From Ilyobacter_A sp963675185 (GTDB lineage Bacteria > Fusobacteriota > Fusobacteriia > Fusobacteriales > Fusobacteriaceae), in assembly GCA_963675185.2 (NCBI GenBank), contig CAXXOH010000002.1:310001-374000 (forward strand): DNA of 64,000 nt, read 5' to 3'. The notes under the pieces were generated by a model, which ran no database searches, had not been told where the DNA came from, and was given only the letters and a program-made list of their open reading frames with translations. Position numbers and translations under genes: made by a program. Below, piece after piece: positions 44,444 to 52,671 of this stretch (position 1 is its first letter; each line of letters opens with the position of its first letter).

Positions 44444-45352
44444 ATGAGAAAATTTATAATTTTTTGCCTTCTTTTCCTGGCGCTCTTCATGTTAGAGGGT
44501 TTTAATTTTTCGCACGAAGGAGAAAATTACCAAAAATTGAAGAGGGCTGAAAAACTTTTCGAACAAAACAAATTTGAAGAAGCTGAAAAACTTTACGGTG
44601 AAATAAGCACAGAAAAGTACAGAGAAGCTTTGACCCTCGATAGGACTACCAACCTTTATGCAGGTAAAAAGTATGGCAAAGTGGCGGAGTTATACGAGAA
44701 ATGGGGCAAAGAAAATTTAAATTCCGAGTACCTCTTCAACATAGGGAACTCTTACAAATTTACTGGGGATTACTCTGAAAAAACAGAGGATAAAGTGATT
44801 AACTATAGAAAAGCACTTCAAGCTTATAAATACGCCATGCTAAAAAGCAGCGACATGGACATCAAAAAAAATTTTGAAATCACATCTAAATTATTAAAAG
44901 AAATTGAAAATTCCAATAAACAAAATAACAGCGATAACAGTGACAATAGCAAAAAGCAAGGCGAAAACCAAGATAGCAGCAAAAACAAACAAAAACAGAA
45001 AAATAGCCAGAATTACAATAAGAATGAAAATTCTCAAAATAACAAAAATTCCGATAGTTCTGGCGAAAATAAGCCTGATCAGTCAAATGAGCAGCAAAAC
45101 AATGAAAATAATAAAAATTCTGATGCCACCTCTAAAAATAATGCTAATCAGGATATTGATATCTCTCCTGAAGCATCAAGAGAAAGCGGGGCTGAAAATT
45201 TCAATGAAGAAAATAGCAAGGATCGCCAGAGGCTTGAAGAGTTAATGTATCATTTAAAGGATATAGAGAATTTAGAGAAAGAGGGGTTAAAAAATAATCA
45301 AAAAATTCTAAATCAGAATTTTGATACTTCCGACAATAGTAAGAACTGGTAG
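44444..45352 (+). CDS. batC: TPR protein BatC with Asn/Ser/Lys-rich tail
   Basis: A 302-residue exported protein. A signal-like N terminus (about residues 1-20) is followed by tetratricopeptide-like repeats (FEEAEKLYGEISTEKYREAL and YNIGNSYKFTGDYS-like units, to about residue 150). A disordered tract of Asn, Ser, Lys and Gln covers about residues 160-250, with many AAT/AAC and AGC codons. The tract is repetitive and likely to vary in length. ATG follows GGGGGAG. Confidence 0.88.
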   Translation: MRKFIIFCLLFLALFMLEGFNFSHEGENYQKLKRAEKLFEQNKFEEAEKLYGEISTEKYREALTLDRTTNLYAGKKYGKVAELYEKWGKENLNSEYLFNIGNSYKFTGDYSEKTEDKVINYRKALQAYKYAMLKSSDMDIKKNFEITSKLLKEIENSNKQNNSDNSDNSKKQGENQDSSKNKQKQKNSQNYNKNENSQNNKNSDSSGENKPDQSNEQQNNENNKNSDATSKNNANQDIDISPEASRESGAENFNEENSKDRQRLEELMYHLKDIENLEKEGLKNNQKILNQNFDTSDNSKNW

Positions 45353-45394
45353 TAGCAAAGATTAAAGTTTTGTGAGGTGAATTCTAAATACAAA

Positions 45395-47107
45395 ATGAAA
45401 AAGATAAATTTTAAATACCTATTATTAATTTTAACAATGCATTTTTTATTCATACAAAGCGTCTTTTCAGAGATTATTTTAGATGCCAGCGACACCAGTA
45501 TTTCCATGGGTGATACAACTGTGCTCTCATTAGTCTTAAAAAATGAGAAAACAAAAGATTTCAGCATCGAAGGCATCGAAAACTTCGAAATCCTATCGAG
45601 GGGGCAGCGAAAGAGCACCCAAATAGTAAACGGGAAAATGAGCTCTTCCATTGCCTATCAATACACCATACTGCCAAAGTCAACAGGTAGCTTTGATTTA
45701 AAGGCGGTTTCTAAAACGACCTCAAGCAATAATTTGAGGATAGATGTCTCTAAAACTGATAGCAACAATTTGAATAATGTGGGCAAAGATTTTTCAATTA
45801 AAAGTAACATGAATAAAGACACCTATTATTTCGGCGAAAAAATAGTTTTAGACGAGCACCTAATCACAACTGTAAATCTTAAAAATTTCGGTTTTACTGA
45901 ACCGACTTCATTTAAAGATTTTTCTCAAAAAGATTTGACTGATAAAAATTTTGATGCAAAATATACGCGCGTAAATGGTAAAAAAGCTATTGATTATACG
46001 GTCTACAAGGGAATTTTAGAACCGCTTACAAGCGGGAGATTTACTATCCCTTCCCGTGCATTTCAGGTTAATCTTTCAGAAGGAGATTCTTTCTTCTCCA
46101 ATACAGTTTCTAAGTTTCTTCAAACCCAAGAAAAACAGCTGACTGTACTTGAACTTCCGCCAAATAAACCTAAAAATTTCAGCGGCGCTGTCGGTGAATT
46201 GAAGATAGAACCTGGATACGATAAAAACTCGGTCTCTTTAGGAGAAGCAATAACTCTTGATGTAAAAATAAAAGGTAGCGGAAATACAGATCCAATTGAA
46301 AAAATAGTGGCTTCAAATATCCCAAATTTTAAAATTTATGAAAATATCAAAAATTTAAATGAATCTATTTTAAATAATAACTACTATTCAGAGAAAGAGT
46401 TTGAAGTGGTTTTTATCCCACAAAATTCGGGTAAAATGAAAATCCCTGAGATAAAAATTCCCTATTTTAATACAAAAACGAAAAACTATGATTTTCTAGT
46501 AATTCCAGAAACTGCCGTAACAGTTAAAAATGACGGTTCTGCCGATGGTAATAATTCGAATTCTACTGTTATATCCAATGAAAGCTCAACTGATAGTTTT
46601 TCAGATAATAAAACTTCTGGTAATAGTTATATAACGATTTCTCAAATTGAACCTGAATCAAACGATAAATACGATAAGGTTTTTAACAGACGCTATTTTA
46701 TCATCCTTTCAGCAATAGCGCTTCTTTCCCTTACATTTAATGTAGTCGGAGTTTTGATACCTGCAATAAATAAAAGTAAGACAAAAAAAACCTCTGCTGA
46801 CAGGAAAAAATTAATAAAAGCATTGAAGCGTGAAAATGACCTCGACAAAATCTTTTTATATTTTAACGAGGGTTTAAAACTAAAATACGGGATAAACATA
46901 AAAAGTATGAGCTCTTCTCAGATATATTCTTATTTTGAAAATTATGGATTCAAAACTTTAGAAGACTCAAATTCGACTGAAAATTCCACTGTAGAAAAAA
47001 TTATCAGTATCAAAAAAGAACTGGAAGCTTTCAAATTTTTAAATAAAACCTCTGACATGCTTAATGTAAATGAGCTTATAAGAGATATTACTAAAATTTT
47101 ATCATAG
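45395..47107 (+). CDS. batD: BatD-like oxygen-tolerance protein
   Basis: A 570-residue exported membrane protein of the BatD family. It has a signal peptide (about residues 5-25), several beta-rich extracytoplasmic domains (VLSLVLKNEKTKDFSIEGIE, then SFDLKAVSKTTSS and LGEAITLDVKIKGSGNTDPI), one membrane helix near residue 440 (RYFIILSAIALLSLTFNVVG) and a cytoplasmic tail. The ATG at 45395 lies far from GAGGTG (16 bases); GTG 45377 is the other in-frame start. It ends the operon. Bat proteins are linked to stress and air tolerance in Bacteroides, but the function here is inferred. Confidence 0.9.
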   Translation: MKKINFKYLLLILTMHFLFIQSVFSEIILDASDTSISMGDTTVLSLVLKNEKTKDFSIEGIENFEILSRGQRKSTQIVNGKMSSSIAYQYTILPKSTGSFDLKAVSKTTSSNNLRIDVSKTDSNNLNNVGKDFSIKSNMNKDTYYFGEKIVLDEHLITTVNLKNFGFTEPTSFKDFSQKDLTDKNFDAKYTRVNGKKAIDYTVYKGILEPLTSGRFTIPSRAFQVNLSEGDSFFSNTVSKFLQTQEKQLTVLELPPNKPKNFSGAVGELKIEPGYDKNSVSLGEAITLDVKIKGSGNTDPIEKIVASNIPNFKIYENIKNLNESILNNNYYSEKEFEVVFIPQNSGKMKIPEIKIPYFNTKTKNYDFLVIPETAVTVKNDGSADGNNSNSTVISNESSTDSFSDNKTSGNSYITISQIEPESNDKYDKVFNRRYFIILSAIALLSLTFNVVGVLIPAINKSKTKKTSADRKKLIKALKRENDLDKIFLYFNEGLKLKYGINIKSMSSSQIYSYFENYGFKTLEDSNSTENSTVEKIISIKKELEAFKFLNKTSDMLNVNELIRDITKILS

Positions 47108-47138
47108 TGAATTTTCAGCTATAAAATATCTAAGAAAC

Positions 47139-47173
47139 CGGCGTTTTCAACGTAAGCTCGTTGCAAAACGCCG
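47139..47173. other. long hairpin between the Bat operon and the glycosyltransferase gene
   Basis: CGGCGTTTT pairs with AAAACGCCG, and CAACG with CGTTG inside it, around TAAGCT. No T-run follows, so it is not a standard terminator. It lies 23 bp upstream of the next promoter. Confidence 0.6.
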
Positions 47174-47195
47174 TGTAAATGTGGTGTAGCATCGT

Positions 47196-47224
47196 TTGAT
47201 TATTTCTACCGGTAAGGATATAGT
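47196..47224 (+). promoter_or_regulatory. sigma-70-type promoter for the glycosyltransferase
   Basis: TTGATT (47196-47201) and TATAGT (47219-47224) are 17 bases apart, about 40 bases ahead of the ATG at 47267. Confidence 0.6.
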
Positions 47225-47266
47225 ATATGCATGTATAACAAGTATGAATGAAGGGAAGTGCAAAAC

Positions 47267-48520
47267 ATGAGGGCGTTATTTCTTTCAGTAACTGCAGGGC
47301 ATGGACACCATTCCGCTGCAAAAGCGGTTATTGCCAATCTAGAAGAAAGAGGCGTAGAGTGTGCCATGCTAGATACTTTTGAGTACATCACCCCTATACT
47401 GAGCGAATCCATCGCCAAGGTAAATTCAATCTCTACAAGATTCACCCCGTCGGTTTATGGAAATTTATACCGTCTGGCAGAAAAAAAAGAAAAAAACAAT
47501 GCTAAATTTTCGATTTCGAAAATAATAAATTCTATTCTTTCTAAAAAATTAATAAAGTACATAAAAGAGTTCCAACCTGATGTTGTTGTATGTACCCATG
47601 TTTTTGCAGCTCAGATCGTTACCGCATTAAACAAAAGAAATCTTGTGGCAAATACCATCGGGATTATCTCTGATTTTACTGTGCATCCCTTCTGGGAAGA
47701 TACTGATTTAGATTACTACGTTACTGCGAGCGAACTTCTAAATCATCAAATCATTAGAAAGGGAATCCCTTTTGAGAAAGTCAAGGCAACGGGCATTCCC
47801 GTACATGCAAAATTTTCAGATAAAATCGATCGTTTAGAGGCAAGACGTCTGCTTGGGATAGAAGATAAAACCACTATTTTTGTAATGAGTGGGGGCACCG
47901 GGCACGGAAATGTCTTTGAGTTTATCTGTAAGTTGGATAAACTAGGCTTGGATTTTCAGGTAATCTCTGTATGCGGAAACAACAAAAGATTGAAAAATAA
48001 AATTGACAAATTTGAAAGTAGAAAAAAAATCTACAACTACGGTTACGTTGACAATGTTGATGTTATAATGGATGCTTCAAACTGCATAGTTACAAAGCCA
48101 GGGGGTCTGACTGTATCAGAAAGTCTTGCAAAAGGTCTTCCCATAATATTAATAAACCCCATCCCTGGACAAGAAAATAGAAACGTGGAATTCCTTTTAA
48201 ATAATGGATTGGCTATAAAAACTAGCCCCACATTTCCCCTTGACGAAGCTGTTTTCCAGTTGATGTTCAATGATTACAGACAGAAAAATCTGCAGGAATT
48301 GATAAAAAATATTGGAAAGCCGAATTCTTCAAAAGAACTTGGAGAATTTATAGTTGAGCTCATAAGTAAAAATAAGGTAGATGAAAACAAGGTATTTCTA
48401 GAGTTTCAACCGAAAAAAAACAATAAAAATATTTTCACTGTTTTTATGAATTCGCTAGGCTTAGTTTTAGTCAAAAGTTATATATCTGCTTTACTAGAAT
48501 TTTTCGATAAAAACATCTAA
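47267..48520 (+). CDS. MGDG synthase/UgtP-family glycosyltransferase
   Basis: A 417-residue GT28-type enzyme that would add a sugar from a UDP-sugar to diacylglycerol, making membrane glycolipid. The N-terminal acceptor part has SVTAGHGHHSAAKAV (about residues 5-19), and the MGDG synthase N domain covers about 15-180, with VVVCTHVFAAQIVT. The donor part has SGGTGHGNVF, GYVDNVDVIMDASN and VTKPGGLTVSESLAKGLP (about 275-292). No membrane helix is obvious; a hydrophobic amphipathic C-terminal end may dock on the membrane. ATG 47267 is eight bases after AAGGGAAG. The sugar and the number of units are unknown. Confidence 0.88.
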   Translation: MRALFLSVTAGHGHHSAAKAVIANLEERGVECAMLDTFEYITPILSESIAKVNSISTRFTPSVYGNLYRLAEKKEKNNAKFSISKIINSILSKKLIKYIKEFQPDVVVCTHVFAAQIVTALNKRNLVANTIGIISDFTVHPFWEDTDLDYYVTASELLNHQIIRKGIPFEKVKATGIPVHAKFSDKIDRLEARRLLGIEDKTTIFVMSGGTGHGNVFEFICKLDKLGLDFQVISVCGNNKRLKNKIDKFESRKKIYNYGYVDNVDVIMDASNCIVTKPGGLTVSESLAKGLPIILINPIPGQENRNVEFLLNNGLAIKTSPTFPLDEAVFQLMFNDYRQKNLQELIKNIGKPNSSKELGEFIVELISKNKVDENKVFLEFQPKKNNKNIFTVFMNSLGLVLVKSYISALLEFFDKNI

Positions 48521-48553
48521 AAATAAATTTTATTTTAATTTATTTACAACAAC

Positions 48554-48577
48554 AAAGGTGCCTATATTGGCACCTTT
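48554..48577. terminator. bidirectional intrinsic terminator
   Basis: AAAGGTGCC and GGCACCTTT pair perfectly over TATATT between the convergent glycosyltransferase and lyase genes. Confidence 0.8.
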
Positions 48578-48582
48578 CACTA

Positions 48583-49506
48583 TTATTTATCCCTATTTAT
48601 CATCTTTTGAAACTCTGCGTCCAAAGTTTCTAATTTTTTTAATAGCTCTGTTTTCTCAAATTCGGTAATATCTAAATTTGGTTTACGCACATGCCCCACA
48701 TCTATTCCTCTGTAATTCAGAGCAGCCTTAAAATATCCTGTATTTGAACCATTTTTTAACGCATGACTATATCTGTTTGCCATCCTTTGAAACTCCCTCG
48801 CTTTCACCATTTCACCTCTAGAATAAGCCCTATATATTTCCACATAGGGTTCTGGATACACCGAGGCTACCCCTGAAACAATGCCGTCACACCCCAAGCA
48901 AAGTGCAGCCAGCGCCATGGCATCAGCCCCTGCAAGAACCGAAAACCCATCTCCTATTCCTAAATACTCCTGTATTCTCAGGATGTCTGGATAGCTGTAC
49001 TTGATCCCCCTTATGTTTTTGCAACTACTCAATACCTCCTTTATTGTATTCGGTTTAAGGTCATTTGACGATAGCTGGGGGATATTGTAAGTATAAATTG
49101 GCAAATCATCCGGAAGTGACTTGGCTATCTCCATGTAGTAGGCCTCCATCTCTCGTTCATTCACCTTAAAAAATGTCGGCGTCATCACTCCTATGCCATC
49201 TGCACCGCACTTATGAGCATGCCTTGCCAGCTCGATGACATCGTTTTTTTTACTTGCCCCTACGTGCACAAAAACCGGCACCCTCCCCTCCACTTCTTTT
49301 ATCACGGTTTCCGCCATGAGTTTACGTTCCTCCACAGAAAGCTTGAAAGCCTCACCCGTTGTCCCTGTTGGATAGAGACAGCTCACCCCTTTTTCGATCA
49401 AAAAATTTACTAGTCTTTTTATCCCTGCAATGTCCAAATTATAATCGTCATCGAAAGGGGTTACCATGGCTGCGGTGACTCCAAACATCTTTTTAATATT
49501 ATCCAC
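48583..49506 (-). CDS. DapA/NanA-family aldolase (N-acetylneuraminate lyase or dihydrodipicolinate synthase type)
   Basis: A 307-residue TIM-barrel Schiff-base aldolase. YPTGTTGEAFKLS (residues 45-57) is the carboxylate-binding GTTGE loop, Y140 (IYTYNIPQ) the active-site Tyr, and K169 in GIKYSYPDI the Schiff-base lysine. The GTTGEAFKLS/NIP combination resembles N-acetylneuraminate lyase or other non-DapA members more than lysine-pathway DapA. No sialic acid or lysine genes flank it, so the substrate is left open. GTG start at 49506 is eight bases after AAGGAG. Confidence 0.88.
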   Translation of the reverse strand: MDNIKKMFGVTAAMVTPFDDDYNLDIAGIKRLVNFLIEKGVSCLYPTGTTGEAFKLSVEERKLMAETVIKEVEGRVPVFVHVGASKKNDVIELARHAHKCGADGIGVMTPTFFKVNEREMEAYYMEIAKSLPDDLPIYTYNIPQLSSNDLKPNTIKEVLSSCKNIRGIKYSYPDILRIQEYLGIGDGFSVLAGADAMALAALCLGCDGIVSGVASVYPEPYVEIYRAYSRGEMVKAREFQRMANRYSHALKNGSNTGYFKAALNYRGIDVGHVRKPNLDITEFEKTELLKKLETLDAEFQKMINRDK

Positions 49507-49806
49507 CCTTTATTCTCCTTTCCATTTAAAAACTTATTTTTATTTCTCAATTAAAGACTACCGCACTGATTATGTTTTCCTCTAAATATAAAAAGTGCCC
49601 CCTTGCGGAAGCACTGATTTACTTTTTAATTACTAATTCTATAAAATTTTTATTTTCTCTATAAAATCTGACTAATTTTGCATATTATGGTTTTATTTTA
49701 TTGACTCTCCAACTACTATCAAGTAATTAGTCTTTTTCTTTTTTACTAAATTCTATGTTATGAAAATAAGCCCTTGCTTTAACAACAAGGGCTTTTAGTT
49801 ATAGGA
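49507..49806. other. 300-bp intergenic gap with two hairpins
   Basis: It contains AGTGC...GCACT at 49594-49615 followed, on the minus strand, by a T-run. That would be a terminator-like hairpin upstream of the lyase gene and may act as an attenuator or end an upstream leader. The terminator of the outer-membrane gene is at the right side. No open frame was found. Confidence 0.5.
49766..49798 (-). terminator. intrinsic terminator of the outer-membrane protein gene
   Basis: Read leftward, AAGCCCTTG pairs with CAAGGGCTT, followed by an AT-rich end. Confidence 0.8.
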
Positions 49807-50844
49807 CTAAAATAAATAGGTGGTTGATAATCCAAGCATATAAGATTCATGGGATGTCCCGGCTCCATTATCATAGTTTTCTATAAATCCATCATAATAG
49901 GTCGCCTTGGTATCACCAGTAGTCCTAGCATACTTCTGATATTCAGCATTTAACGTAACATATAAATATTCTCTTATAAAATAGGAAGCTGAGGTCCCTA
50001 AGTTTAAGTAAGCAATCCCTTCGAAACTGTCTTCGTATGTATCTTTTGATCCATCGGAATAGTAATGGTAGTCTTTCGCATCAGCCCAAGCCCATAAACT
50101 GCCCGTAATAGAAGTGAATAGTGCCCATTTACCTTTAGTATGATCCATTGCTAAGCCAACATACGGTGCATAAAGCTCCTGTTCATAACTTATTACATTG
50201 TGTTCAGATGAAATATAAACAGGCGTGTCTCTAAAACTATAGTAACTATGTGTACCATTTGCTCCCATTGCATCCCAATTAAAGTGGTCATGCCTAAAAC
50301 CAAAAATAGCAGAAACTACAGTACTATCTGAAGAAGTAAGTATAGTATTCGTATTTATATCTAGCATAAGTCCTTTTTCAAGATCCGTCTCTGATTCTGT
50401 CCAATCAGTCCATTCCCCAGGATGATTAATAGGATCCAGCCAATCGTAGTCGTCCATTGTAGCATCTGTATTCGCTACTTTTGCCCAAGCACCTAGGTTT
50501 AAAGTGGTTTTTTTACTTAACCCTATAGAAGCTTCTCCGCCAAACATGACAACGTCATCTAGCCTCCATATCAACTCACTTACTTTATATCCTTCATAAT
50601 AAACCAACTCGTGTGATTCCCCATTCAAAACTCCTGTACTAAGGCTTATTGCCACAGGCATTTCTGCATCTCCTACTTCAAGCTCTGTAGTCAGAAGGTT
50701 TCTTGCATTCATGGCATAGGCCCCCCTCGCCATAAGCAAAGCTAAAAATAATACTACAAAAGTTTTTTCCACAAAATTCACCTTTATTTTCTGAAAAAAA
50801 CTTTTAGGCATTTCATTGGAAAAATAATTTAAAGGTAATCGCAT
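49807..50844 (-). CDS. outer-membrane beta-barrel protein
   Basis: A 345-residue secreted protein. The long signal region has a basic start (MPKSFFQKIKVNFVEK) and a hydrophobic core ending MARGAYA, the likely cleavage site. The mature part is rich in alternating Tyr, Trp, Gly and short strands such as IAYLNLGTSASYFIRE, and ends GLSTTYLF, with a terminal Phe suited to BAM insertion. It resembles fusobacterial autotransporter-independent barrels of unknown substrate. ATG 50844 is used because AAAGGGGGC precedes it. An earlier in-frame TTG- or ATG-like start would add 21 residues without a signal shape. It supports a diderm envelope. Confidence 0.82.
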   Translation of the reverse strand: MRLPLNYFSNEMPKSFFQKIKVNFVEKTFVVLFLALLMARGAYAMNARNLLTTELEVGDAEMPVAISLSTGVLNGESHELVYYEGYKVSELIWRLDDVVMFGGEASIGLSKKTTLNLGAWAKVANTDATMDDYDWLDPINHPGEWTDWTESETDLEKGLMLDINTNTILTSSDSTVVSAIFGFRHDHFNWDAMGANGTHSYYSFRDTPVYISSEHNVISYEQELYAPYVGLAMDHTKGKWALFTSITGSLWAWADAKDYHYYSDGSKDTYEDSFEGIAYLNLGTSASYFIREYLYVTLNAEYQKYARTTGDTKATYYDGFIENYDNGAGTSHESYMLGLSTTYLF

Positions 50845-50986
50845 TTCAAAAGCCCCCTTTACTTTATTTGTTTTAAAATTATAGCAGAACGTCCCTTTAA
50901 TTGTCAATTTTATATACTAACATTATCTTTTTTTTACCTGTATTTTACTGGGTCAGTGAATTTAGCTTTTATTTTAAATTAAAAAA

Positions 50987-50995
50987 TGATATAAT
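50987..50995 (+). promoter_or_regulatory. extended -10 promoter for the MORN-like lipoprotein
   Basis: TGATATAAT has the TGnTATAAT form of an extended -10 element and lies 30 bases before the ATG. No clear -35 box is present. Confidence 0.5.
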
Positions 50996-51024
50996 TGCTG
51001 TGTTTTTTATTTGGAGGTAGATCT

Positions 51025-51381
51025 ATGAAAAAATTACTATACGCAATCCTTCTTTCTATTTTTATAATTTTAGCCGGTTGCGCATCTAAAGAAATCAGCT
51101 TAAAAAACGTTGGAAAAAGAGACGGCATAATTTATGAAAAAGGGGAAGACAAACCATTTTCAGGCACCATAACAAACTACTTGGATGAAGCCCTTGTTCT
51201 TGAAATCGAAGTGAAAAAGGGAAAATATCATGGGGAGTTCAACCTGTACAACAAAGATGGGAAGCTCCTAGTTAGGAAAACATATAAAGACGGTGAACTC
51301 ATAAAAGAGGAGAAATTTGCAAGCGATATAGAGATACTGAAAAATATGTTCAACAATATTCTAGACTCATTTAAACTTTAA
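51025..51381 (+). CDS. small lipoprotein with MORN_2/YwqK-like repeats
   Basis: A 118-residue lipoprotein. The signal peptide MKKLLYAILLSIFIILAGC ends in a lipobox at Cys19. The mature part has two MORN_2-like units: KPFSGTITNYLDE and GKYHGEFNLYNKDGKLLVRK, then TYKDGELIKEEKF. YwqK-type proteins have this repeat; the role is unknown. ATG is behind GGAGGTAGATCT. The frame stays open upstream, but the lipobox needs this start. Confidence 0.88.
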   Translation: MKKLLYAILLSIFIILAGCASKEISLKNVGKRDGIIYEKGEDKPFSGTITNYLDEALVLEIEVKKGKYHGEFNLYNKDGKLLVRKTYKDGELIKEEKFASDIEILKNMFNNILDSFKL

Positions 51382-51408
51382 AAACTCCCTGCCTGGCAGG
51401 GAGTTTTA
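51381..51408. terminator. bidirectional terminator
   Basis: AAAACTCCCTGCC pairs with GGCAGGGAGTTTT, ending the lipoprotein and the convergent aldo/keto reductase gene. Confidence 0.92.
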
Positions 51409-51410
51409 TA

Positions 51411-52292
51411 TTAATCCACCTTTTTCCCTTTTGAGCTTACCCATATTTTAAACCACTGTTCTTTTGAAAGTTTTATATCCAAAGCTTTTAAAGCGCTTAT
51501 TACCCTCTCCCTCTTGCCGCTACCCATTACAGGAATTATTTTTGACGGATGGTTTAACAAGAAGGCGTACATCAACTGATCTGAGGAGACATCTCCAAGT
51601 TCAGCTGATATCTCTTCCATGGTTTTTCTCATCCTATCAGCTTTTTCACTTTGCTCAGTAAAAATTCTCCCTCCTGCAAGCGGTGACCACGCCATAGGTG
51701 CAATCCTTTTCATCTGGCAGTGATCAAGGGTTCCGTTGTCGAAGTTTACAAGTTCCATAGCGGATATTTCAACTTGATTTGTCACAAGCTCAAAGTCTAA
51801 CCTTGACTGCAGCAAGTCAAACTGTATTGGCAAAAAATTAGATACCCCAAAATTTAAGACCTTCCCTGCTTTTTTTAGCTCCACAAAAGCCTCTGCAGTT
51901 TCGTCAGCATCCATAAAAGGATCTGGCCTGTGTATCAATAGTAAGTCTATATAATCGGTATTAAAATTTTTAAGTGAATCTTCTACCGACTCGACTATAT
52001 GCTTCCTGCCAGTATCATAGATTTTTACTTTAAGGTCCGGGAACTTTTCAGAAGGAAACTTTATCCCGCACTTTGTGACAAGCTTCATCTTATCCCTTAT
52101 TCCCTTTTCCAGAGATATGGCATCACCGAAGATTTTCTCAGCCGTATAAGCCCCATAAACATCTGCATGATCAAAGGTATCGATACCATTTTCCAGACAA
52201 AATTTAATGAAATCCAGAAGTTCTTCCTTTGTCATACCCCAATTTTCCAGTCTCCAAAACCCTTGTACCAGCCTAGACATTTCAAAACCCAT
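51411..52292 (-). CDS. aldo/keto reductase (YdhF-like)
   Basis: A 293-residue (beta/alpha)8 NADPH oxidoreductase. The catalytic tetrad is in place: Asp and Tyr in TFDHADVYGAYTAEKIFG (about 40-57), Lys in LVTKCGIKFPS and His in LLLIHRPDP. IIPVMGSGKRERVISAL near the end is the cofactor phosphate-binding loop. The closest group I recognise is YdhF. Substrate unknown. ATG is behind GGGGGTATTTTT. It is monocistronic. Confidence 0.92.
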   Translation of the reverse strand: MGFEMSRLVQGFWRLENWGMTKEELLDFIKFCLENGIDTFDHADVYGAYTAEKIFGDAISLEKGIRDKMKLVTKCGIKFPSEKFPDLKVKIYDTGRKHIVESVEDSLKNFNTDYIDLLLIHRPDPFMDADETAEAFVELKKAGKVLNFGVSNFLPIQFDLLQSRLDFELVTNQVEISAMELVNFDNGTLDHCQMKRIAPMAWSPLAGGRIFTEQSEKADRMRKTMEEISAELGDVSSDQLMYAFLLNHPSKIIPVMGSGKRERVISALKALDIKLSKEQWFKIWVSSKGKKVD

Positions 52293-52474
52293 AAAAATAC
52301 CCCCTATTAGTTGTTTGATGCTGCGTTTCCAAACTTGAAAATACCCTTAAATTATAACAGTTAAAGTAGGCTCTAAGTCAAGGAAAACTTCTTTAATTTT
52401 TTTTAAATTACCTCTAGGAGGATTATCCTTTTTTTTGTATAATAACTTGTCAAAAGTTCTGGAGGTGGCAAAGC

Positions 52475-52630
52475 ATGAAATATGTACTCGCATTAATGCT
52501 TTCATTTATCCTGTTTGGATGTGGTTTTGTTTCAGTGAGAGATACGACTGGAAACTATGAGGTAACATATTCAAATGAGGGCGGGGTTAGCGGTAAAGTA
52601 ACTACACCGGATGTAGTCATAGGTTTTTAA
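52475..52630 (+). CDS. small lipoprotein, 51 residues
   Basis: A short frame with GGAGGTGGC eight bases before ATG. The product starts MKYVLALMLSFILFGCGF, a signal peptide with lipobox LFGC and lipidated Cys16. The mature part of about 36 residues (VRDTTGNYEVTYSNEGG...) has no known family. A strong terminator follows its stop at once, so it is a defined transcription unit. It may be a small envelope protein. Confidence 0.75.
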   Translation: MKYVLALMLSFILFGCGFVSVRDTTGNYEVTYSNEGGVSGKVTTPDVVIGF

Positions 52631-52633
52631 ATA

Positions 52634-52664
52634 AAAATAGCGGGTATCTGCCCGCTATTTTTAT
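52634..52664 (+). terminator. intrinsic terminator
   Basis: AAAATAGCGGG and CCCGCTATTTTT pair around TATCTG; a T-run follows. It also faces hisC on the other strand. Confidence 0.9.
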
Positions 52665-52671
52665 TTATCAG

